Assembly (NCBI RefSeq): GCF_029407905.1
Contig: NC_073627.1
Location: forward strand, 133,685,697-133,749,696
Length of the DNA: 64,000 nucleotides
Direction: 5' to 3'
From: Bubalus kerabau
Taxonomy: Eukaryota > Chordata > Mammalia > Artiodactyla > Bovidae
The notes beneath the pieces are model-generated. The model was not told the DNA's origin, ran no database searches, and saw only the letters and a program-made list of their open reading frames with translations. How positions within the stretch are numbered: position 1 is the first letter of the stretch; each line of letters starts with the position of its first letter. Both the position numbers and the translations under genes were made by a program. Below are positions 24,051 to 34,914 of this stretch, piece after piece.

Positions 24051-25386
24051 CCATTGTTAAATCAAGTTATCACAAAATTCCTAACCTTTTCCACCATTTG
24101 TTTCTTTTGGTAATCCAGGGCCTATGCTTTGCAAAGGTAGGTTTATTTCCAGGTCCCCACCTGGTGGGAAAAGAGAGAACCACATGATATCTAATCCCAA
24201 GGGCTCAGACTTGACCTCAGCTGTGTGCTGTACTTAGGCCCAGCATCCCTCTTAAGACTTCTTCCTTCTTGTCTTGCTTATGTAATGATGGGCGTTTTTT
24301 TGCCCTTCATACATCATCAGACAAAACTCTAGAGGATGCCGTTCTAGGATTTTATGACAGCAACAGAATTTTCACACAGTGGGTGAGCCATTGTACTCAA
24401 GGAAAGCCACTGTTAAACCCACAGGTCTGCTTCCAGATCAGTTTTTCTATTGGAAATGATCTTTTCTAGAACAAGAGCAAGTTCGTTAGGAAGCCACTGC
24501 TCTTTCCCCCACATACCTGGCAGAAGCTTGGAATGAAGGAGCTCTTGTTTTTCCAGGGCTGGGAACTACAGGACATTTTTCTTCAGCCTGCCTGGTCAGC
24601 TCTGTTCTCTGGTCTTCCCTTTACATAGGAAAGAGATGGCACATAGGAAGAGATGGCATCACAGATTCAGGTGATGAGAGCTTCTGGGGAGCACGTGGTT
24701 CTCTGCTGCTGCCACGTGAAGAGAAGGGATGTGAAACAGGATTTTACTGAGTCTCTTGGAAGATTCCAGCCGTATTGCTATTCTCAGCCCTGCCACTCAA
24801 CCTCACCTCAACCCACCGTATTATATTATTTACAACCATCCCAAGTTAGGCCGAGATAACCTTGTTCCCCTTCACCGGAGAATCATGGCAGCCAAGCAGT
24901 GGACCCGGATTTGACGGCAGAACTGGGATTGGAACCCGGGGGATCCTGAAGTCAAGTCGAGTGTCCTTCTGTCATTCTGTATCTCTGTTGTGGATAGAAG
25001 CCTTCGGACGGTGGCAGCCTAAGTGGAAAATTGTGCGCTTCAGAGCACAACAGACCCAAGCTGAAATCTATGGTCTATACTAAACTATGAGAATGTAGGC
25101 AGGTCATTTACCAACTCTGAATTTTATCATACAATAAACACAACACCTACTCTAAACTGTTAAGGATTAAATGAAAACACTACAAAATACCTAGTCAAAT
25201 ACATGGATTTGAAAAAAAAAAAATCCTCCTTATTTTACTAATGGTAACTGATCACAGCTATGGAGAAATTAAATGCCTGCTTCTCAGCGATTAAGTCATT
25301 TAACCTTAGTTTCTTCAACTATAAAACAAAATGAGCAAGAACCATCCTTATACTGTAGGCTGGTGGTAGAAATCAAGTCATTAAGA
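24051..25386. other. Intergenic, no gene seen; MIR-like pieces at the right end
   Basis: 24051-24990 shows no gene or named repeat; the longest open frames are short and lack family resemblance. 25085-25200 and 25265-25380 carry MIR-like wording (GTAGGCAGGTCATTTACCAA; AAGTCATTTAACCTTAGTTTC). Confidence 0.5.
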
Positions 25387-25642
25387 GGACTTCCCTTGTG
25401 GGCCAGTGGTTAAGAATGCGGCTGCCAATGCAGGGGACACAGGTTCAATCCACAATCTGGAAAGATTCCACCTGCCTCTGGGCAACTAAGCCCATTTGCC
25501 ACAATTACTGAAGCCCACACACCCTAGAGGTGTGCTCAGCAACAAGAGAAGCCACCGCAGTATGAAGCCTGAGCACCACAACTAGAAAAAGCCTACTTGC
25601 AGCAACAAAGACCCAGCACAGTCAAATTAAAAAAAAAAAAAA
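25387..25642 (+). mobile_element. Full-length CHR-type tRNA-Glu SINE
   Basis: GGACTTCCCTTGTGGGCCAG head, a long internal region with AGAGAAGCCACCGCAGTATG, and a poly(A) tail of about 15. Confidence 0.85.
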
Positions 25643-25741
25643 AGTCATTAAGAACCATTTAAAAATTCATGATCTCAAAATAAGGAGAAAATATTAAGGA
25701 TCCATGTTTCTTGAAAGAATTTCTGATCTTAAGATGCTTTA

Positions 25742-26960
25742 AGGGACTTCCCTGGTAGTCCAGTGGTTCAGTTCAGTTCAGTTCAGTTGCTCAGTCATGT
25801 CCGACTCTGCAACCCCATGGACTGCAGCACACCAGGCCTTCCTGTCCATCACCAACTCCTGGAGCTTACTCAAACTCATGTCCATTGAGTCAGTGATGCC
25901 ATCCAACCACATCATCTCCTGTCGTCTCCTTCTCCTGCCTTCAATCTTTCCCAGCATCGGGGTCTTTTCAAATGAGTCGGCTCTTCGTATCAGGTGGCCA
26001 AAGTATTGGAGTTTCAGCTTCAGTATCAGTCCTTCCAATGACTATTCAAAACTGATTTCCTTTAGGATGGACTGGTTGGATCTCCTTGCAGTCCAAGGGA
26101 CTCTCAAGAGTCTTCTCCAACACCACAGTTCAAAAGCATCAATTCTTCAGGGCTCAGCTTTCTTTATAGTGCAACTCTCACATCCATACATGACTACTGG
26201 AAAAACCATAGCTTTGACTAGATGGACCTTTGTTGGCAAAGTAATGTCTCTGCTTTGTAATATGCTGTCTAGGTTGGTCATAACTTTTCCTCCAAGGAGC
26301 AAGCGTCTTTTAATTTCATAGCTGCAGTCACCATCTGCAGTGATTTTGGAGCCCATAAAAATAAAGTCTGTCACTGTCTCCACTGTTTCCCCATCTATTT
26401 CCCATGAAGTGATGGGACCAGATGCCATGATCTTAGTTTTCTGAATGTTAAGTTTTAAGCCAACTTTTTCACTCTCCTCTTTCACTTTCATCAAGAGGCT
26501 CTTTAGTTCTTCTTCACTTTCTACCATAAGGGTGGTGTCATCTGCATATCTGAGATTATTGATATTCCTCCCGGAAATCTTGATTGCAGCTTGTGCTTCA
26601 TCCAGTCCAGCATTTCTCATGATGTACTCTGCATATAAGTTAAATAAGCAGGGTAACAATATACAGCCTTGACGTACTCCTTTCCTGATTTGGAACCAGT
26701 CTGTTGTTCCATGTCTAGTACTAACTGTTGCTTCTTGATGTGCATACAGATTTCTCAAGAGCCAGGTCACGTGGTCTGGTATTCCCATCTCTTTAAGGTC
26801 TAGTGGTTAAGACTCTGCAATCCCAATGCAGATCTGGGTTCAATCCCTGGTCCGGGAACTAGATCACACATGCAGAAAGTAAAGACCCTACAAGCCCTGA
26901 AGATCTAAGGTCCTGTATGCTGCAACTGAGACCTGGGGCAAAGTTAAAAAAAACTACCAA
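25742..26960 (+). mobile_element. CHR-type SINE split by a BovB insertion
   Basis: The SINE head is at 25742-25768. It resumes at 26798 with GTCTAGTGGTTAAGACTCTG. The gap is filled by BovB. The duplicated target is GTCCAGTGGTT (25758-25768) and GTCTAGTGGTT (26798-26808), with one mismatch. Confidence 0.9.
25769..26797 (-). mobile_element. BovB LINE, antisense, 5'-truncated, with RT palm segment
   Basis: About 1.03 kb. On the reverse strand 26788-26147 is open for 213 codons and encodes BovB reverse transcriptase from GIPDHVTWLLRNLY through VRQGC and the catalytic YADD (in NLRYADDTTLMVES) to MYGCESCTIKKAEP. The 3' end is a (CAGTT)n run at 25768-25789. The endonuclease and the first part of RT are missing, so it cannot move by itself. 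Confidence 0.92.
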
Positions 26961-27287
26961 AAAAAAAGTCTTAAAAAAAAAAAAAAATACTTTGTGTATC
27001 CAGGGGAAGTTACACTGTACTGTGTCTTTTATGTGTCTGTTGAGATACTTTCCATTTTGTTACGGTCAGTACTGAGGCGAGATACTAAATGACTTGCCCG
27101 AGGTCACAGAGATGATATGATTCACTTGGCTATGACTCACAGCTTGTTCTTCAAAGACTTTTTTTCGGGATATAAAGGTCATATCCAGGCCCTTAAGTCT
27201 TGTTATAGAAATGAGACCTCTAGCCATAAAGATGGGTCATGCAGAGACTTGGAAGAGCCCCATAGGGCTCCTGGAAATATTTGTTGT

Positions 27288-27700
27288 TGTTCAGTTGCTC
27301 AGTCATGTCCAGCTCTTTGTGACCCCATGGACTGCAGCATGCCAGGCTTCCCTGTCCTTCACTATCTCCCGGAGCTTACTCAAACTCATCTCTGTTGAGT
27401 CAGTGATGCCATCCAGCTATCTTAGCCTCTGTCATCCCCTTCTCCTTCTGCCCTCAATTTTTCCCAGCATCAGGGTCTTTTTCACTGAGGCAGCCCTTCG
27501 CCTCAGGTAGCCAGTACTGGAGCTTCAGCTTCAGCATCAGTCCTTCCAGTGAGTATTCATGGTTGAGTTCCTTTAGGATTGACTGGTTTGATCTCCTTGC
27601 AGTCCAAGGGACTCTCGAGTCTTCTCCAACACCATAGTTCAAAAGCATCAGTTCTTCAGTGCTCAATCTTCTTTATGGTCCAACTCTCACATATCCATAA
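27288..27700 (-). mobile_element. BovB LINE 3' fragment, antisense
   Basis: The plus strand reads TTCAGTTGCTCAGTCATGTC and ends in TTCTTTATGGTCCAACTCTC, as the other antisense BovB copies do. Confidence 0.88.
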
Positions 27701-27759
27701 GCAAATCTGAGAGATGATGGGTTCAGAATTGCCATCTTTTCCAGAAAAGCAAAACAAAA

Positions 27760-28210
27760 TAGCAAACCCTACTGAACCTGTACTGCCTTCTCTCCTTATC
27801 CACTATCACTGCTCCCAAATGGATCAGGAGAGAAGCCTCTAGAGGCCTGGTGCGAGGCTGGTCACCCGGCATCTGTGTGATCCCATCCTTCTCGCCCACG
27901 GGGAGTATGTCTCATTTCTGCTGTGTGGTATCCACCCAGGAGTGGATCTCAGAGGACAGGGTGGCCGTGATGAGGGAACCCTTGAAGCCTCAGGACAAGA
28001 CAGGCTCCCGTGCTTCCAAGAAGGCATAACCCTGCATGCTGCGGAGTCTTAGTGGCACATCCCTGTCCTCTCCAAGAGAGGTTCCCTTGCCCAAGGCGAA
28101 GCTCAGGAAGACAACCTTGGCATCACCCCAGGCAGCAGCTGAGTAGAGAGAAGTGTCCTGAGACAGGCACATCTGAGAGCTGAAGCGCTCCTGAACTCAG
28201 TGCCCCAAAA
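27760..28210 (-). pseudogene. Possible decayed coding fragment, unidentified
   Basis: A repeat-poor block. One reverse frame reads QERFSSQMCLSQ, WGDAKVVFLSFALGKG, RLRSMQGYAFLE, a stop, GFKGSLITATLSSEIHSWVD, another stop, then DILPVGEKDGITQMPGDQ. The composition looks protein-like on both sides of each stop, which would suit a processed pseudogene. I do not recognise the family, and chance open frames in GC-rich DNA are a real alternative. Confidence 0.2.
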
Positions 28211-28275
28211 GAGAAGAGGGCTTGCCTTTCCTCAGCCCAGCCTGACAAGTTTATTGAGATGTAATTGACATACAG

Positions 28276-28482
28276 GGCTTCCCTGGTGGCTCAGTGGTAA
28301 GGAATCCACCTGCCAGTGTAGGAGATGTAGGTTTCATCCCTGCATCAGGAGGATGCCCTGGAGAAGGGAATGGTAACCCACTTCAGTATTCTTGCCTGGA
28401 GAATCCCATGGACAAAGGAGCCTGGCTAGCTACAGTTCCATGGGGTGGCAAAAGAGACACCACTTTGCAACTGAGCAACAAT
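28276..28482 (+). mobile_element. Bov-tA SINE inside L1
   Basis: GGGCTTCCCTGGTGGCTCAG head. The flanks repeat AATTGACATA, the L1 target, on both sides. Confidence 0.88.
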
Positions 28483-28510
28483 TGACATATAACATTGTCC
28501 AAGTTTCAGT

Positions 28511-28815
28511 TCACTTCAGTCGCTCAGTCGTGTCCGACTCTGCAAGCCCATGAATCACAGCCCGCCAGGCCTCCCTGTCCATCACTAACTCCCAGAGTTC
28601 ACTCAAACTCAAGTCCATCAAGTTGGTGATGCCATCCAGCCATCTCATCCTCTGTCGTCCCCTTCTCCTCCTGCCCTCAATCCCTCCCAGCATCACGGTC
28701 TTTTCTAATGAGTCAGCTCTTCTCATGAAGTGGCCAAAGTATTGGAGTTTCAGCTTTAGCATCAGTCCCTCCAATGAACACCCAGGACTGATCTCCTTTA
28801 GGATGGACTGGTTTA
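28511..28815 (-). mobile_element. BovB LINE 3' fragment inside L1
   Basis: TTCACTTCAGTCGCTCAGTC through GATCTCCTTTAGGATGGACTGG; L1 text resumes at AAGGTATAACAAAG. Confidence 0.85.
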
Positions 28816-29156
28816 AGGTATAACAAAGTAAGAATTTATGTATCTATTGTAAAAACATTGCCACAATAAAAGATCCTTCACGTCACAGGGTTATAACTTT
28901 TCTTCCTTGTGATGAGAGTTTTGAGAGTTACTCTTTAAGCAACTTTTTTTAAGCAACTTACAAATATGCTGCTGTTGACTACAGTCATTGTGTTGCACGT
29001 CAGCATGCCCAGGACTTACCCTGAATGGGAGCTCAGACCCTTGGATCGCCTTCCCCAATTCTCCCTCCCCACCCCTGCTTTTGGCAACCACCTTCTAGTC
29101 TCTTGCTTGTAAGAGTTCAGTTGTTTTTTTTTTCAATTCATGTATAAGTGAGATCA

Positions 29157-29685
29157 TGAAGGAGGAAGCAGACAGAACAGGCTTCGTCTTGAAAGCAGGA
29201 CCCCATCTCAGGCCAACTGTGGACTTAGAGCCATATGCCCAGTATGGAAATAACATACCAACCGGAAAACCAGGCCACCTGGATGGAAGAACCCCAGGGC
29301 TCGTACCTAGACTCTCTGTTGCCTAAAAGAATACCCTAATTATCTGTGTAACCGAATAGAATCATAAATTCTATTATGCTTATTGGGGTATGACCACAGG
29401 CCTATTGATAATTGTCCACTGGTAACTACCTAGGCTTAAGGCATATAAATCATGGGTTAACTTTGATTGTATCTTTCTTTTCCTTTGTTCAGACTAGTTT
29501 CAGGGAATTTGGGGAGGTGGGTTTGGGCATGTACACTTAGGGTATATAATGTTTTCAGAAAAACTGGTCGGGGTCCTTGGCTAAGAGGAGACTCTGCCCT
29601 GGGCCCGCCGGTGTAATAAACTGCACTCCACTATCTGCATTGTCCTTCTGAGTGAGTTTGTTTCCCAAAACATGTGGCTACAACA
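29157..29685 (+). mobile_element. Solo LTR of an endogenous retrovirus
   Basis: A 529 bp element beginning TGAAGG and ending ACAACA (TG...CA). The flanking 4 bp are ATCA and GTCA, a target duplication with one mismatch. It has a CATATAAA TATA-like box near 29440 and a poly(A) signal AATAAA at 29615-29620. No internal viral genes are present, so it is a recombined remnant sitting inside an L1. Confidence 0.8.
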
Positions 29686-29743
29686 GTCACACAATATTTG
29701 TCTCTTATTTCACTTAGCATAATGCCCTTCAACTCCATCTGCA

Positions 29744-29885
29744 TTGTTGCCAAAAGAGCCTGGAATTTAATTCTGAGATAGCTGTCTGACAACATCATAG
29801 CATCCCCGAGCATTTTGTTGCCAAAAGAGCCTGGAATTTAATTCTGAGATAGCTGTCTGACAACATCATAGCATCCCCGAGCATG
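29744..29885. repeat. 71 bp perfect tandem duplication
   Basis: A period of 71 holds from 29744 to 29884 without mismatch (unit from TTGTTGCCAAAAGAGCCTGG to CATCCCCGAGCATT). It is just right of the L1 remnant. Confidence 0.95.
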
Positions 29886-30105
29886 TGCATGCTGAGTTGC
29901 TTCAGTTGTGTCTGACTCATTGCGACCCCATGGATGGTAGCCTGCCAGGCCCTTCCATCCATGGAATTCTCCAGGCAAGAATATGGGAATGGGTTGTTAT
30001 GCCCTCCTCCTGGGCATCTTCCTGACCCAGGGATCAAACTGGCATCTCTTATGTCTCCTGCACTGGCGGGCGGGTTCTTTACCACTAGTGCCACTTGGGA
30101 AGCCC
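29884..30105 (-). mobile_element. Bov-tA SINE, antisense
   Basis: GTTGCTTCAGTTGTGTCTGA start (antisense Bov-A end) and CACTTGGGAAGCCC end. It abuts the 71 bp duplication. Confidence 0.88.
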
Positions 30106-30260
30106 ATAGCACCGCAGGGAATACCAATTCCTTCACAGGTTTTCTAGAAAGGGTCAGATATATCCTTCTCAAGCTGTTCTCTCTTCTCCTGCTCTCTCCT
30201 CCCCTCCTGTCTCCTTTTCCCCAATCTACACACTCATGTCCTCAAACAGTTGAAGTGAGA

Positions 30261-30720
30261 TGTCCGTTCTGACTCCACATTGGAACTGCTTCTTTGACTT
30301 GCTTTCCATTGCTTTTGTTACTACGATCATACATGATGGCCTGCCTCAGAGAATCCTGCCCCTCTGCATGACTGTTAAACTGCATTTGTTCAGAACCCTG
30401 TCCACCTGTATGCACATGGCAGGAAGAAAGAAATTAACACATCTCCCGGCCCGAGGCTTGTCACTCTGGGAGGTATTTGCAAGAAGTAAATGGTCTTTTT
30501 ACTTTCTTTCCTCACCTCCCCCCATCTCTGATCTATAAAACAACTTGGCATCCAGACCTTGACAAGATGGTTATTTTGAGACGTCTGCTCAAAATAGCCT
30601 GCAATCTTCTCAGTCATCCCGCTTTCTGAATAAGGTCGTATTCCTTGCAGCAACACCTGGTCTCTCAGACTCATTGGTCTGTTGTGTGAGGCGAGCAGAG
30701 CAAGCTTGGACTCAGTAACA
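30261..30720 (+). mobile_element. Probable solo LTR, ERV type
   Basis: It contains a TATA box (CTATAAAA near 30533), then a variant poly(A) signal AATAAG with GTCGTATTCCTTGC, and ends CTCAGTAACA. This order matches the U3-R-U5 layout of a mammalian LTR. I could not find a clear target duplication, so the left boundary is uncertain. Confidence 0.5.
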
Positions 30721-30889
30721 AAATTAACAGCTGTGACCCACACTGCAGGCTTGGGAGTGCCTGTTCAGCCAGGGTTTCTTACGCTAGTTGGAGGCATGAG
30801 GCAAGCAAAGTTCATATCAGGCAGGCAACTGAAACTTCTACTTTAGAAAACTCTCCAGAAAGCACTGACTCTTTTTTTCAAATATATAC

Positions 30890-31026
30890 AGTATTATTAT
30901 TTCTTAATCTTAGTTTGGCCACATTCCTTGGCATGTGGTATTTTAGTTCCCCAGCCAGGGATTGAACCTGCACGCCCTGCAGTAGAAGCAAGGAGTCTTA
31001 ACCACTGGACTGCCACAGAAATCTCA
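30890..31026 (-). mobile_element. CHR-type SINE, antisense
   Basis: AGTTCCCCAGCCAGGGATTG and CTTAACCACTGGACTGCCAC are the reverse complement of the tRNA-Glu-type head. Confidence 0.85.
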
Positions 31027-31364
31027 GGAAGCACTGACTTTTCTGAAGCCTGTTCTGGGGCTGGCCTGGCCTGGGATAGTAGGGAGAGGCTCCTCAGCTG
31101 CAAACCCATCAAGAAGCAGGACTTGAACTCCTCTGCACTTTGAGGTCCATGTAGGTCACTCAGCGAGTTAGTTGGGAAAACAGATTAGCCATATGCTATT
31201 AGAAGAGGTGTCTGTGAAGCGGTAAAGGTCCTCTAAATCCCGTTACAGGAAGAAAAGCAAACTGGAAAAAAAACAAAACCCTAGTGATTCTTGGTGCATT
31301 TCCAGTATCCACCACAGGGTGGCAGTGGGCTACAGGAAAATAAGGGGCTCTTAAGGGCTGGTGT

Positions 31365-31560
31365 GCTTCCCTTGTGGCTCAGATGGTAAAGAATCCACCT
31401 GCAATGCAGGAGACCTGGGTTTGATCACTGGGTTGGGAAGATCCCCTGGAGAAGGGAAAGGCTACCCACTCCAGTACTCTGGCCTGGAGAATCCATGGAC
31501 TGTATAGTTCATGGGGTCGCAAAGAGGTGGACACGACTGAGCGACTTTCACTTTCTCTTA
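31365..31560 (+). mobile_element. Bov-tA SINE
   Basis: CTTCCCTTGTGGCTCAGATG head, Bov-A body with a short internal deletion, ending GACTTTCACTTT. Confidence 0.88.
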
Positions 31561-31809
31561 GGGGCAGGAATGCTCTGAGCCTGTCAGTCTGGATGTTATT
31601 GAAGAGCCCTACTGGGCACTCATATCCTGCTCCCCTCCCCTCATGTGGGAGTCATCCTAGGCACCTCCTTCCCCTACCCTCATTCGACCCCTGGGCATCA
31701 CCATAGTCCAACAACCCTACACCCCAAGCTCCCTTCTGTGTGTATGTTTTTTGTTTCTCGGTTTTTTATTTTTGGGGGGATTCATCTCCTCCCCTACGAC
31801 TGGGTAGCA

Positions 31810-31925
31810 GTGGCTGAAATTTATATATTTACTCTGTGTCAGGCAGAGATCTAAACATTTACCCAATTCATTTAATGATCACAACAACAGTATGATGCTG
31901 GCATGAGTCACCCTGTTAGACAGAT
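31810..31925. mobile_element. MIR-like SINE fragment
   Basis: TTTACTCTGTGTCAGGCAGA followed by TTCATTTAATGATCACAACA, wording shared with MIR/MIRb. Confidence 0.55.
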
Positions 31926-31984
31926 GAAGTGGGTGAATGGAGATTAAGAGCGGCTTTCTTGATCACATGGATTAAAAGCCCTGG

Positions 31985-32162
31985 GTGATTTCCCTGGTCG
32001 TCCAGTGGCTAAGACTCCATGCTCCCAATGCAGAGGGATCGATCCCTAGTCAGGGAACTAGATCCTACATGTTGCAACGAAAGACTCTGCATACTGCAGC
32101 TAAAATTGATGATCCTCATGCCACAACTAAACCCTGGAGCAGTCAAATAAATATATATTTTG
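31985..32162 (+). mobile_element. CHR-type SINE
   Basis: TTTCCCTGGTCGTCCAGTGG head, CCCTAGTCAGGGAACTAGAT body, GGAGCAGTCAAATAAAT tail. Confidence 0.85.
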
Positions 32163-32313
32163 TAAAAATGCCCTGAACCCAGGCTTTACCAGAAGCTGTT
32201 TCCCCAGAGGTGGAACCCCAGCCACAGAGTAATCCACATCTTCTTTCACAAACTCTAAAGTCTCTCACAGCAAAACTCCCAGGGGACTAACACAACATTG
32301 TAACGAACTATAT

Positions 32314-32539
32314 GCACGCATGCATGCTAAGTCATTTCAGTCTTGTCCAGCTCTGTGCCACCCCATGGAGCATAACCTACAAGACTCCTCTGACCATGGG
32401 ATTCTCCAGCCAAAGATACTGGAGTGGGTTGCCATGCCCTCCTCCAGGGGATCTTCCTGACCCAGGGACCGAACCCACATTTCTTATGTCTCCTGCATTG
32501 GCAGGCAGGTTCCTTACCTCCAGTGCCACCTGGGAAGCT
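32314..32539 (-). mobile_element. Bov-tA SINE, antisense
   Basis: CTAAGTCATTTCAGTCTTGTC start, GGGATCTTCCTGACCCAGGG middle, GCCACCTGGGAAGC end. Confidence 0.88.
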
Positions 32540-32814
32540 GAAAAACAACTATACGCCAATAAAAATGATAAAACAAAACAAAACCCTCCCAGGAATTCTC
32601 AGTTACCATGTAACAAAACCGCAACACAGGCTGGCCTTCCATCCCTCCCCAAGTGGCAGACAGTGGACTTGAGGCAGTGAATTTTCTGGAGGCAGCTCCT
32701 TCCCACCTCCTAGGCCCTGGGGTCCCAAGCATGCTTAGATTCCCTGCCTTTTCCCAAGTAGGATGCCTCTAGGCTCAGATCTTTATCTGGTCAAAATCCT
32801 ATTCTACCCTCAAG

Positions 32815-33515
32815 TCCTATCATGGGATGAACAATGGCCTCTCAAGAATTCATATATTAAAATCCTAACTTCCAGAGCCTCAGAATGTGACCTTATTTGG
32901 GAAATGAGTTCATTGCAGATGTAATCAGTTAGATGAGATCATAGTGGAATGGGATGGGGGTCAGGGAGGCTGGACCTAATCTGATATGACTGGTTCTTAC
33001 CAAAACAAAGTGAGAGTGTTAGTCCCTCAGTCCTGTCCCACTCTTTGCAACCTAGGCCCCTCTGTCCATAGAATTCTCCAGGCAAGAATACTGGAGTGGG
33101 TTGCCATGCCCTTCTCCAGGGGTTCTTCCTGACCCAGGGATCTATCCCAGGTCTCCCGCATTGCAAGCAGATTTTTTTTTTTTTACCATTTGAGCTACCT
33201 GGGAAACCCCTCTTACAAAATGAAGGCCATGTGAAAGCAGTGATGTAAAGAGAATGTCTTGTAATGATTATGATGATGTAGCTACAAGCCAAGGGATAGT
33301 GAGATGGCCATCAAGCCCCCAGGATCTGGGAGAGATATACAAAACAGATGCTCCCATACAGCCTTCAGAAAGAACCTACCCTGAAAATACCTTGATTTGG
33401 GGCATGACTTTAACATGTTGAATTTCAGACCCTCAGAAATGTGAGGCTGTACATATCTGTTCAGATGCACAGCTTGTGGTACTTTGTTATGGCAGCCTTA
33501 GGAAAAGAATACAAG
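32815..33515. mobile_element. Ancient interspersed repeat split by Bov-tA (family not assigned)
   Basis: Blocks such as GAATGTGACCTTATTTGGGA, TGCAGATGTAATCAGTTAGA, TACAAGCCAAGGGATAGTGA and GTGGTACTTTGTTATGGCAG occur in the order seen in a widespread mammalian repeat. A diverged relative lies at 36620-36975. I am not sure of the family name. Confidence 0.5.
33010..33212 (-). mobile_element. Bov-tA SINE, antisense
   Basis: It interrupts the older repeat at 32815-33515. GTTAGTCCCTCAGTCCTGTC start and GAGCTACCTGGGAAACCC end. Confidence 0.88.
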
Positions 33516-33996
33516 ATTCCAATACTTCCTCTTCAGAGCCTGCAGGCATGTCCCCTGCTGTGGATCAGGACTGTCCTCCTGGGGGGCCCCGAAGGCAAGG
33601 GGCAGTTATCAGCTGTAGGAAGCCTTTAATCTGCAGGCTCCAGAGTCTTGGTGGCCCAGCCCTGTGCCCTCCCAAAAAGGTGCCCTCCAAGGAGTTGCCT
33701 TGGTAGCCTTGGTATCACCCCCAGGTCACAGCTGGGCATGCCCTCGAGGGGGAACCCCACATCCTGGCTCTGGCTGAGTTTTCAGACCACAGGCCAGCTG
33801 CCCCTGCTCATGGCTTGGTCACCAGTGATGTCAAGTGTCCGAGGGCCTGTCTACCTTTGGGCTGAGCACAGTACAAGGACAGTGTCCTGTTAACCTCAGC
33901 CAAGATAGATCCAAACTGGGGACCTGAATAAAGCAGGGGACCTGGGAAGTGGCTGGGGCTGAGAAGGGCAAATCAGTGGGATAGGAGGAGGAAGAA
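33516..33996. other. Intergenic GC-rich block, nothing identified
   Basis: Repeat-poor and GC-rich, with short open frames in several phases but no recognisable protein family or splice structure. Confidence 0.4.
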
Positions 33997-34260
33997 GGAA
34001 GGGATTCCATATATATGCATGGATATATGATACTTGTTTTTCTCTCTGACTTACTTCTCTCTGTGTAATAAGTTCTAGGTTCATCCACCTCATTAGAACC
34101 AACTCAAATATGTTCCTTTTTATGGCTGAATAATATTCCATTGTATATATGTACCACAACTTCTTTATCCATTCATCCTTTGATGGACATCTGGGTTAAT
34201 TCATGTTGATAGGTCAGAAACCAACACAACCTTGTGAAACAATTATCTTCCAGTTAAAAA
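33997..34260 (-). mobile_element. L1 3' end of ORF2, antisense
   Basis: The reverse strand encodes WYIYTMEYYSAIKRN, the well-known C-terminal L1 ORF2 block. The plus strand ends in AAATAAAAATTTAAAAAGCC. Confidence 0.85.
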
Positions 34261-34516
34261 TAAATAAAAATTTAAAAAGCCATAAAAGTGAAAAAGAAAA
34301 AAAAGAAGGAAGGGAACGATCAGATTTTACTTGGTCTCAGCACCAAGGATGGCCCTGAGGCTGCTGGGTCTGCAGTTCCAGGTTCCACACTGGCCTGCCT
34401 TCCCCAGGGATAGTGCTTTCTGAGGCCCCTTGGGTCCTAGTGGGGAAAGAACTTGTTTAAAAAAAAAAAACAACACTTAATATTTATTTTAAAAAAAAAG
34501 AAAATACTTAATATTT

Positions 34517-34910
34517 CTATAAAGAAAGCTGAGCGCTGAAGAATTGATGCTTTTGAACTGTGGTGTTAGCGAAGACTCTTGAGAGTCCCTTGGACTGCAA
34601 GGAGATCCAACCAGTCAATCCTAAAGGAAATCGACCCTGAATATTCATTGGAAAGACTGATGCTGAAGCTGAAGCTCCAATACTTTGGCCACCTGATGCA
34701 AAGAACTGACTAACTGGAAAAGACCGTGATGCTGGGAAAGACTGAAGGCAGGAGAAGGGGATGACCGAGGATAAGATGGTTGGATGGCATCGCCAACTCA
34801 ATGGACGTGAGTTTGAGTAAGCTCTGGGAGTTAGTGATGGACAGGGAAGCCTGGCATACTGCAGTCCATGGGGTCGCAAAGAGTTGGATACGACTGAGCT
34901 ACTGAACTGA
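34517..34910 (+). mobile_element. BovB LINE 3' fragment, sense
   Basis: AGAAAGCTGAGCGCTGAAGA start through GACTGAGCTACTGAACTGAA, preceded by an A-rich tract at 34450-34506. Confidence 0.88.
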
Positions 34911-34914
34911 ATAT

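Larger units (their letters stand above)
28245..29743 (-). mobile_element. L1 3' end, antisense, broken by three younger insertions
   Basis: L1 pieces are at about 28245-28275 (TTTATTGAGATGTAATTGAC), 28483-28510, 28816-29156 and 29686-29743 (CTTATTTCACTTAGCATAATG). Between them sit a Bov-tA, a BovB fragment and a solo LTR. Joined in order, the pieces follow the usual antisense L1 text. Confidence 0.75.

Noticed and set aside
25797..26321. 174-codon plus-strand frame, and similar ones at 19949-20437 and 26445-26672
   Set aside because: These are antisense to BovB reverse transcriptase; the true coding sense of the element is the reverse strand.
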